Of a stretch of DNA of 20,605 bases, positions 14,214 to 20,605 are shown in pieces; the stretch's first letter is position 1, and every line of letters starts with the position of its first letter. The notes under the pieces are model-generated. The model searched no databases and was not told the origin of the DNA. It saw nothing but the letters and a program-made list of their open reading frames with translations. Origin of the DNA: JAGLTN01 sp023135255 (lineage in GTDB: Bacteria > Planctomycetota > Phycisphaerae > Sedimentisphaerales > Anaerobacaceae); assembly GCA_030639495.1 (NCBI GenBank), contig DAOWCP010000040.1:1-20605 (forward strand), written 5' to 3'. Position numbers and translations under genes: made by a program.

Positions 14214-17200
14214 TTACTTTTCTTCCAGGTCTTCAAGCATTATAGTTGCCCAAAGGTGGTTTACATCAAGCTTAACAGCATCTTTAAATTCAACCTTGGC
14301 CATTTCAATCTGCCCAAGCCCTTCGTAGCCTAACCCTTTAAAGAAATGCCCCTCTGCCATCCTGGCTTCATCGGTTTCCTGCTCACCAAACTTAGCAAAG
14401 AAGTCCTGCGCAATTTTCTTTTCGATTTTTTCCTGCCCGGTAATAATCAGCTGTTCAAATATTTCTTTGGCCTTAGCTTCATCATCAAGCCTGCGCCATG
14501 CCAGTCCCTGGAAGTATCTCGACATAGACCAGGGCTCAGTTATAACAAGCTCTGCCGCCTTTTTATAATGCTTAATTGCCTCATCTTTTTCTCCCATAAT
14601 ATCGTATGCTGTTGCGATATTATAATTAGCCTGAGGCCCCCTCTCATCCGGGATCCTTCTGCCGACTTCCTGATTGACAGGATAAACATCCGCCTGCTTG
14701 AAGTGCTCAAGAGCCTCAGCAAAATCGCCCTGCCGCCATGCACGTCGCCCCATCAGAAGACTATTATTGACGTGGGCATCATGAATATATCCGCCGCCTT
14801 CCCATGTGTGGAAATGATTATTCATTAGAAGTTCTTTTGCACGATCATATCGACCAAGCTGAGTCAGCAGAATTATTTCCTGCGAAAGCGTTTCATCCCT
14901 TTTAACTACAACAGCATGATTAGCCTTTAGAATCTCGAGCCTTTCTTTCGGGTTTTTACCCACCTGCTCATAAAGCTTATCAATCTCATAGAAAACCCGC
15001 GCATCCTGCTTATTATACCTGATAGCTTTTTCATAGCTTGCAATTGCCTTAGGAGCATCTTTTTCAGTTCTGTAATACGCCAGCCCAAGATTCCTGTGTA
15101 TCAGCGGAAACTCACCCTCAAGCTGACGGGATTTCTCCCAATATTTTATTGCAACTTCAGGCTGTTTCTCATAAAGCAGATTGCCCAGATAATAAGGTGC
15201 TTTGCTGTCAGCTGGGTTATTTTTCATCGCTGCTTTTAAAACATCAATAGTTTCAAGCCTAAACGGGAAACCATAATCGCTCGGCATCTTCGCTGCCATA
15301 TGATAATTTAAATTTGCCCTGTCGAGATCACCCCTGGCCTGGTTATAGTAACCTATATAATAGAATACCAGCGGAAAATTGCTTATACCCTTTTTGTTCC
15401 TCTTTGCTGCCCTGCTAAGAACATCAATAGCGTCGTCATACATCCCGCAATTACCGTAATCAACCGCTAAAGTAAGATAAGACTGAACCACATCTCTCAT
15501 GGTCTTTGCCAGATTTTCAGTAGTCTCAACTGCCAAGCCCTTCCTGCCAATTGCAAACTGACATAGAGCGATCTCATTCATTGCCCGGTAATTCAACGGA
15601 TGCAGATCGAGCAATTCTTCCGCTACACATTTAGCCTTATTAAATTGCCCCAGTTTCCTCAGCAATGACGCCTTAAGAGCAATCGCTTTAATATTCTTGA
15701 CATTAAGTTCAAGACTCTTATCAAGCAGATCTAAAGCAGTAGTAAAATCACCCTTAATGCAGCTCAATTCTGCCAGCTGATAGTATCCGCAAGCCGTATA
15801 AGTATAGTCCCACACTGCTCGATAGAAATTCTTATACGCCTGCTCATACTTACCCTGTGCTCGCAATACCAACCCAAGATAATAATAAGCTTTGCAATCT
15901 ATCACCCTGGTATAGTCTTTGCTGATTCTTTTAATAGCGATGTTCAAATGCTCAGCCGCCAGATCATATTCAGCATTGTTATATTCCATCAGACCAACTA
16001 TAGTATTAACCCTCGAATCGCCCGCATCCCTTCTGAGTGCTTCTTTGAAATAAGGCATAGGCTTGAGTGCTGAATTATGGAATTGTAAAATCCGCAGCCC
16101 TGTAAGATAAAGCTCCTCTATTGTTTCAATTTCTTCCGGCGTCAGTGGAGCCTTAACCGTCTCAGGCAAAGGAAGCTTGTCCCAGCCGCTTCTGTCTATT
16201 GGCTTATATGAAATAATCTTTTCATTATCGCTCGTAAACAATTCTGCCTCCAGCTCTGTTTCCTTGATAGAAGAATCAACTCTAATCTCTTTATAAAACG
16301 GATTCGCAGGATCAATATCAATCTTCTTAGCAAAAAGAATCTCACCGTCAGCCCTCAAAACAACTTTAGCTTTTCTAACCGCTGAAGTTGTATAAAAACC
16401 AAATTTAACAGTATTATCATCTGTAAGCTCAAGGTTAACTGTAGCCTCTTTATTGGCATTTTTAGCACCGCCAATACCTCTTATCGGATACCAATACTGA
16501 TTAATATCCTTAGTTTCATAAGGCTTAAGCCAACTGTAATCAGGCTGATTATCAGAAAAAGTTCCCGCCATCAACTCAATGTACTGACCATCACTGTCAG
16601 TCAAAATCCTCTCCCATGCCTCGCTCTGCGGGCCAACCCCCCATGTCCAGAATTTCATCCCGGGAGCCAAATGGTGATTAGCTATATGAGTAACCCCTGC
16701 ACCAACAGAATGATTGTATCCGGTAAGAAAATCTTCCTGCACGTCATAAGCAAACATGGATATCTGCTCCGGGCTGTTTTTCATCATACTGACATCAACC
16801 CCGCCCCTGTAATCTATGCCGCAATAAACATCATTTGCTATAGGCCAGTGAATAAACTGATTCTTCGCATGATAAGTAGCGAATTTAACACTCGGCGGAA
16901 AGATTACCTGGTAATTCTCATCAGTATGAACAGACACATTCGCCCAGAACAAAAATGAATGAGGCAACGCCGTCCTGTTAAAAAATCTCGTTGTTAATTC
17001 ATAATACGACTTACCCGGATAAACCGTTATTCCCAATGCCCACTCCATCTGGTCACGCAATTCCTGCTCTGCCATCCACAAAGTCTTGCTGCCGTCAGGA
17101 TTTTCAACCATCTTATAATCCATCTCCATAAAAACGTTTGCCCTGTGATGATGCGGGAAATTCCACTCAATGCCGCCTGACATCCACGCACCAAGCATAC

Positions 17201-17597
17201 CAATAAGAGCCGGCTTTACGACATGCTGACTATAAAAATAATTATAATCGTTAGTCTTATCTATCGCCTCGAACACCCTGCCCCCAATTTCAGGCAAGAT
17301 ACATATTCTTATATTATTAGTTTCAAGGTAGATCGCCTTATACGTCTTCTCACCTTTTTTTGTAGTGATACTATCTGAAAATGGATATGGATATATCCTG
17401 CCCTGCGCACCCTGATAGGCTCTGCCATTATAAAACATCGGATTCAAATCAGGAGGATTTAATTTATAAGTGGGCAGAACTATGTCCTTTTCATATATCT
17501 TTGCATAAGGCTCATCTGCCGCAAACCCGCCGCATGTAATGGCTGAAACCAAAATTGCTGTTATGATTACTATACTGGAATGTTCTTTCCTGAACAT
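14214..17597 (-). CDS. Exported DUF5107 domain protein with long TPR array
   Basis: A 1127-residue protein from the ATG at 17597, which has a strong Shine-Dalgarno (GGAGG, 17607-17603); an earlier ATG at 17609-17607 lies in or before that site. A signal peptide (1-26, IVIITAILVSAITCGGFA) precedes a DUF5107 domain of about 370 residues. Visible features there are ILPEIGGRVFEAIDK, GGIEWNFPHHHRANVF (near 135-150), PHSFLFWANVSVH and FWTWGVGP, the galactose-mutarotase-like beta-sandwich fold. A beta-rich linker follows (405-480). From about 485 to the end come ten or more tetratricopeptide repeats, for example YYYLGLVLRAQGKYEQAYKN, APYYLGNLLYEKQPEVAIKY and NYNIATAYDIMGEKDEAIKH. DUF5107 proteins are associated with carbohydrate use; no catalytic activity is established to my knowledge. 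It is divergent from the GH50-like gene with a shared control region, which suggests joint regulation. Confidence 0.88.
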   Translation of the reverse strand: MFRKEHSSIVIITAILVSAITCGGFAADEPYAKIYEKDIVLPTYKLNPPDLNPMFYNGRAYQGAQGRIYPYPFSDSITTKKGEKTYKAIYLETNNIRICILPEIGGRVFEAIDKTNDYNYFYSQHVVKPALIGMLGAWMSGGIEWNFPHHHRANVFMEMDYKMVENPDGSKTLWMAEQELRDQMEWALGITVYPGKSYYELTTRFFNRTALPHSFLFWANVSVHTDENYQVIFPPSVKFATYHAKNQFIHWPIANDVYCGIDYRGGVDVSMMKNSPEQISMFAYDVQEDFLTGYNHSVGAGVTHIANHHLAPGMKFWTWGVGPQSEAWERILTDSDGQYIELMAGTFSDNQPDYSWLKPYETKDINQYWYPIRGIGGAKNANKEATVNLELTDDNTVKFGFYTTSAVRKAKVVLRADGEILFAKKIDIDPANPFYKEIRVDSSIKETELEAELFTSDNEKIISYKPIDRSGWDKLPLPETVKAPLTPEEIETIEELYLTGLRILQFHNSALKPMPYFKEALRRDAGDSRVNTIVGLMEYNNAEYDLAAEHLNIAIKRISKDYTRVIDCKAYYYLGLVLRAQGKYEQAYKNFYRAVWDYTYTACGYYQLAELSCIKGDFTTALDLLDKSLELNVKNIKAIALKASLLRKLGQFNKAKCVAEELLDLHPLNYRAMNEIALCQFAIGRKGLAVETTENLAKTMRDVVQSYLTLAVDYGNCGMYDDAIDVLSRAAKRNKKGISNFPLVFYYIGYYNQARGDLDRANLNYHMAAKMPSDYGFPFRLETIDVLKAAMKNNPADSKAPYYLGNLLYEKQPEVAIKYWEKSRQLEGEFPLIHRNLGLAYYRTEKDAPKAIASYEKAIRYNKQDARVFYEIDKLYEQVGKNPKERLEILKANHAVVVKRDETLSQEIILLTQLGRYDRAKELLMNNHFHTWEGGGYIHDAHVNNSLLMGRRAWRQGDFAEALEHFKQADVYPVNQEVGRRIPDERGPQANYNIATAYDIMGEKDEAIKHYKKAAELVITEPWSMSRYFQGLAWRRLDDEAKAKEIFEQLIITGQEKIEKKIAQDFFAKFGEQETDEARMAEGHFFKGLGYEGLGQIEMAKVEFKDAVKLDVNHLWATIMLEDLEEK

Positions 17598-17646
17598 ACT
17601 AACCTCCATATCATTAATTAAAAATAGCACTCTATACGAATGGATA

Positions 17647-17675
17647 ATACTATTTCAAATACCCCAAATCGTCAA
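17647..17675 (-). promoter_or_regulatory. Promoter for the DUF5107/TPR gene
   Basis: On the minus strand TTGACG (17675-17670), a 17-base spacer and TAGTAT (17652-17647) give a good sigma-70-type promoter, about 50 bases before the chosen ATG. Confidence 0.6.
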
Positions 17676-17711
17676 GCAATATTTACTCTCTAAACATATA
17701 GATAAAAATGC

Positions 17712-17742
17712 TTGACTAAACCATATTAAACTGCAATATATA
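17712..17742 (+). promoter_or_regulatory. Candidate promoter for the GH50-like gene
   Basis: TTGACT (17712-17717) is followed by TATATA (17737-17742) at a long 19-base spacing, or AATATA at 17 bases. A transcript from here would carry about 180 bases of leader containing the interspersed element and the hairpin at 17852-17881. Confidence 0.35.
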
Positions 17743-17760
17743 CGGATCGTGATTAGTTTT

Positions 17761-17841
17761 CCTCGTTTATTCGCGGGTAAACAATTATAAAACTATGTTT
17801 TAGAGTTTTTATCGCGAGAATTTATTACCCTGAAGGGTATA
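17761..17841 (+). repeat. Interspersed intergenic element, copy 3
   Basis: CCTCGTTTATTCGCGGGTAA (itself an imperfect palindrome GTTTA...TAAAC), a centre with AAAAC-TAT-GTTTT, then TTTTTATCGCGAGAATTTAT and the hairpin TACCC-TGAA-GGGTA followed by TA. CGCG to CGCG is 41 bases and CGCG to TACCC is 13, exactly as in copy 2. It lies in the leader region of the GH50-like gene. Confidence 0.8.
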
Positions 17842-17851
17842 TGTGAATAGT

Positions 17852-17881
17852 TTTAACATCTAAAATAAATCTGATGTTAAA
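17852..17881 (+). promoter_or_regulatory. Perfect hairpin/inverted repeat in the GH50-like gene leader
   Basis: TTTAACATC (17852-17860) and GATGTTAAA (17873-17881) are exact inverted copies around 12 bases, 49 bases before the ATG. No T run follows, so it is not a terminator. It may be an operator for a dimeric regulator or an RNA hairpin. Confidence 0.55.
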
Positions 17882-17930
17882 TGATAAGATACTTTAAAAA
17901 AACAGGAAAATACTTCAAAGGAATGTCAAT

Positions 17931-20045
17931 ATGGCAAGAAAAACAACAGTAATTACTATCACATCAATATTTTTACTTGTACTTTTTTTTGCGGGATGCA
18001 ATAAATGTTCAAAATCAGAAAAAAAATGTCTCGCTGGGGACTCTCTTGTAATTCTTGACTATAATAACAACTTCAACCTGGAAAACGCACAAAAGGCTTC
18101 GACTGTAAAAGCTGTCGTAGAAGATAAAGTTCTCAAAATCAATACCGGCATTGAAGAATGGGCGTCGATAAATTTTGTTCCTGAAAATAATAAATGGGAC
18201 CTTTCTGACTATGAATTCATCGCAGCCGACATTAAAAATACCGGCAAAGAACGTGTTCATATAAACATGAGAATAGACAACGTCGGTGGCGATGGAGAAA
18301 ACTATAGCGAGACATCAGGCATAGACATCAAACCAGGAGGATCTGCTACGCTTAAAATGCGTATCTGCCCGATAAATTATAAATTAGACCCACCGACAAA
18401 ACTTATAGGTATGAAAGAAAATGTTGATTCATCAAGTGTCACCAGGATCATATTTTTTATTGCCAGACCTGAACAAAATTATTCATACCAGATACGAAAA
18501 ATATACGCCTCGAATAAACTCAAAACGTTATCCGCTGATGAATTTTTCCCATTCATCGACAAATTCGGCCAATACAAACACAAAGATTGGCCCGGAAAGA
18601 TTCATTCTGACAGGGAACTTAAAAACAGAACCATCACTGAAGAAAAAGAACTCGCCAAAAATCCAGGACCAAAAAATTTCAGCAAATTTGGCGGCTGGTC
18701 AGGTGGACCTAAATTCAAAGCTACCGAATTCTTCAGAACTCTAAAACACGATGGCAAATGGTGGTTCGTTGACCCCGAAGGATACCTGTTCTTCTCCCAC
18801 GGTATCGACTGTATAGGCGACTATGAGACAACTCCTGTACAACACAGAGAAAACTATTTCGAATATCTGCCGCCCAAAGACAGTCCATCCGCCGATTTCT
18901 ATAAAATAGAAGAATGGGCAACAAGAGGCTACTACAAGGACCATGTCCCTTTCAACAGCTACAACTTCTGCAAGCTTAACCTCATGAGAAAATATGGCGA
19001 AAACTGGACAGATTCCTTTAATGAAATGGTTCACAAAAGACTAAAAAACTGGGGCATAAACACCATCGCCAACTGGTCAAGCAAACAAGCCTCTCTGCTA
19101 GGTAAAACGCCTTACGTAAGGATTATCGAAACCTACACTACGAAAATGATTGAAGGGAGCCACGGCGTATGGGGCAAATTCCCTGACCCGTTTGCACCGA
19201 GTTTCAGACAAATTATAAAAGACAGATTCGCAAAACCTCTGCGTGCAGGCTTTGAAACCGAAGACGGCACAATAAACGATCCATGGTGCATAGGATACTT
19301 CTTCGACAATGAACTAAACTGGGGCAACGATACAAGCTTATCACTGGCGACCTTGGCTTCACCGCCTGGTCAACCGGCAAAAATAGCCTGCATTAAGTTT
19401 CTCAAGGACAGATACAAAACTATCGATGCCTTAAATAAAGTATGGGGCACATCTCATAATTCTTTTGATGCGCTTGCTAAACACCAGAGTCCTCCCGATG
19501 TCCAAAAAGCAAAAAAAGACCTGCAGGATTTTTATTCTGTTATTGCTGAAGAATATTTCAAAGTAAGCTCTCAGGTAGTAAAAGAAATTGCTCCGAACCA
19601 GCTTTATCTTGGTTGTCGTTTTGCCAGCTGGAATGACCGTGCAATAAAAGCCTGTGCGAAATACTCAGATGTTGTTACTTTTAATCTGTATTATTACAGC
19701 GTAGAAAACTTTAAACTTCCACAAGGCGTTGACATGCCCGTCATTACCGGCGAGTTCCATTTTGGCGCTCTTGACAGAGGCCTTTTCAATGGCGGATTAA
19801 AAATAGCCAAAGACCAGAACCACAGGGCGCAGCTCTACAGAGAATACCTTTACAGTGCGTTGGCTCATCCAAACTTTGTTGGAACACACTGGTTCCAATA
19901 CAGAGATCAGGCTGCAACCGGCAGATTTGATGGCGAAAACTACCAGATAGGCTTTGTTGACATCTGTGACACCCCATATAAGGAAATGGTAGAAGCAGCA
20001 CAGCAGATTGGATACAATATGTATGAATATCGTTATAGTAAATAG
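17931..20045 (+). CDS. Lipoprotein glycoside hydrolase, GH50-like (beta-agarase type)
   Basis: A 704-residue protein with AAAGGA 8 bases before the ATG. The N-terminus is a lipoprotein signal (TSIFLLVLFFAGC, Cys23), so it is anchored to a membrane facing outward. Residues about 35-165 form a beta-rich, carbohydrate-binding-like domain (WASINFVPENNKWDLSDYEF ... VHINMRIDNVGGDG). The catalytic part begins around 270 with DGKWWFVDPEGYLFFSHGID, typical of GH50 agarases and related clan-A barrels. Candidate catalytic residues are E461 in YFFDNELNWGN (acid/base, Asn-Glu pair) and E608 in VITGEFHFG (nucleophile), the usual strand 4 and strand 7 pair. The end (GTHWFQYRDQAATGRFDGEN) fits strand 8. Likely action: hydrolysis of beta-linked galactans such as agarose-like chains. 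The exact substrate is uncertain and another clan-A family is possible. Confidence 0.78.
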   Translation: MARKTTVITITSIFLLVLFFAGCNKCSKSEKKCLAGDSLVILDYNNNFNLENAQKASTVKAVVEDKVLKINTGIEEWASINFVPENNKWDLSDYEFIAADIKNTGKERVHINMRIDNVGGDGENYSETSGIDIKPGGSATLKMRICPINYKLDPPTKLIGMKENVDSSSVTRIIFFIARPEQNYSYQIRKIYASNKLKTLSADEFFPFIDKFGQYKHKDWPGKIHSDRELKNRTITEEKELAKNPGPKNFSKFGGWSGGPKFKATEFFRTLKHDGKWWFVDPEGYLFFSHGIDCIGDYETTPVQHRENYFEYLPPKDSPSADFYKIEEWATRGYYKDHVPFNSYNFCKLNLMRKYGENWTDSFNEMVHKRLKNWGINTIANWSSKQASLLGKTPYVRIIETYTTKMIEGSHGVWGKFPDPFAPSFRQIIKDRFAKPLRAGFETEDGTINDPWCIGYFFDNELNWGNDTSLSLATLASPPGQPAKIACIKFLKDRYKTIDALNKVWGTSHNSFDALAKHQSPPDVQKAKKDLQDFYSVIAEEYFKVSSQVVKEIAPNQLYLGCRFASWNDRAIKACAKYSDVVTFNLYYYSVENFKLPQGVDMPVITGEFHFGALDRGLFNGGLKIAKDQNHRAQLYREYLYSALAHPNFVGTHWFQYRDQAATGRFDGENYQIGFVDICDTPYKEMVEAAQQIGYNMYEYRYSK

Positions 20046-20060
20046 GGATTTAAACGCGAA

Positions 20061-20605
20061 ATGAATACACAAAATAATTTAGTAAAAAAAAATAAGTTAA
20101 ATTATTGGCCTTTCGCAATAGGCCCTTTGGCAATGGTAGTTGTTTACATCTTATATGCGTTTAATTGGCAGGCAGTCTGTGGCAAGCATATACAGGAATA
20201 TGTACACTTGGTCTTAATAGCTGCTGCTTTGGTAATATTCACAGCAACTGCTATAAAACAAAAAAAACTTTTCCATTTTATAATGGCCGCATTATGCTTT
20301 TCTTTCTTATGCAGGGAATTACATTTTGCCGGCACAAGTTTGGGAATATACATCGCAATTGCAATAATCACGACCTGGGCGATATCAAAGTGGAAGCAAA
20401 TCGAACTAGTTATTGAACAGGGAAAAATAAAGCCCTGGCTTTACGCAACAGGATTTACATACATCCTCTCACAATTGATCGCAAGAAGAGTATTCAGGGA
20501 CCTGCATCTGCCAAATGAACAGTATCTCCATGTAATGCTGGAAGAAACAGTAGAAACCACTGCGCATTTCATGATGATTATAACTGCAATAATAACCTTC
20601 AGAAC
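20061..20605 (+). CDS. Multi-pass membrane protein of unknown function (3' end cut by window edge)
   Basis: The frame from the ATG at 20061 stays open to the last base, giving at least 181 residues. Hydrophobic segments: YWPFAIGPLAMVVVYILYAF, then VHLVLIAAALVIFTATAI, FHFIMAALCFSFL, LGIYIAIAIITTWAIS, and two more before the edge (WLYATGFTYILSQLI and HFMMIITAIITF). Between them are charged motifs that look functional: LCRELHFAG and RRVFRDLHLP, followed by LEETVETTAHFMM. The repeated R-E/D-L-H pattern and the Glu pairs inside the membrane region suggest a polar pocket. It starts 15 bases after the GH50-like stop, with AGGGA about 12 bases before the ATG, so it is probably co-transcribed. I do not recognise the family. 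Confidence 0.75.
   Translation, partial: MNTQNNLVKKNKLNYWPFAIGPLAMVVVYILYAFNWQAVCGKHIQEYVHLVLIAAALVIFTATAIKQKKLFHFIMAALCFSFLCRELHFAGTSLGIYIAIAIITTWAISKWKQIELVIEQGKIKPWLYATGFTYILSQLIARRVFRDLHLPNEQYLHVMLEETVETTAHFMMIITAIITFR

Noticed and set aside
17598..17630. Earlier starts for the DUF5107/TPR gene at 17630 or 17609
   Set aside because: The GGAGG at 17607-17603 is ideally placed for the ATG at 17597, which begins a normal signal peptide. The earlier starts lie upstream of or inside that site.
7635..17841. CRISPR-like array formed by the repeated element
   Set aside because: The copies are kilobases apart, in both orientations, with no short regular spacers and no cas genes.
20165..20416. 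Plus-strand frame of 83 codons near the right end
   Set aside because: It overlaps, in another frame, the longer membrane-protein frame starting at 20061, which has a coherent series of hydrophobic helices and stays open to the window end.

Overview
The window is a moderately AT-rich bacterial chromosome segment. The gene content fits Planctomycetota, most likely class Phycisphaerae (Sedimentisphaerales-like). The clues are a pseudopilin-like protein with a C-terminal H-X9-DG motif, a DUF5107/TPR protein, exported glycan-active enzymes and a menaquinone methyltransferase. This placement is inferred from family knowledge, not from a database search. No phage, plasmid, insertion sequence, CRISPR, rRNA or tRNA was seen.

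Layout. (1) 1-2483, plus strand: a tightly packed set of an ECF sigma factor (cut by the left edge), a single-pass membrane protein in the anti-sigma position, an exported charged helical protein with internal repeats, and a NUDIX hydrolase of the ADP-ribose pyrophosphatase type. It ends in a symmetrical inverted repeat shared with the convergent unit. (2) 4047-2549, minus: a pseudopilin-like H-X9-DG protein followed by an unrecognised single-pass membrane protein. (3) 7449-4211, minus: an exported protein-L-isoaspartate methyltransferase whose stop overlaps the start of an 800-residue membrane protein with a spermidine-synthase-like core. (4) 7783-9345, plus: an exported phospholipase D-like protein. 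(5) 9505-13359, plus: a HAD-family phosphatase with an extra N-terminal domain, then a GH38 alpha-mannosidase-like protein, closed by a clear rho-independent terminator. (6) 14105-13401, minus: MenG/UbiE. (7) A divergent pair: a 1127-residue DUF5107 plus TPR exported protein (minus) and a lipoprotein GH50-like agarase-type glycosidase (plus), followed by a multi-pass membrane protein cut by the right edge.

How the genes relate. Regions 5 and 7 point to polysaccharide or glycan breakdown (GH38, HAD phosphatase, GH50-like, DUF5107). The divergent GH50/DUF5107 pair shares about 330 bases of control region. Regions 1 to 3 look like envelope regulation, pseudopilin-type surface proteins and envelope protein repair.

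The most unusual signals are two. First, a family of about 80-base intergenic elements occurs three times (7635-7712 minus, 14131-14210 plus, 17761-17841 plus). The copies share fixed-spacing CGCG blocks and a terminal TACCC/GGGTA hairpin, while the middle differs in sequence yet can form a small hairpin in each. Second, the GH38 protein keeps most family motifs but has Phe where the catalytic nucleophile and zinc-ligand Asp is expected.
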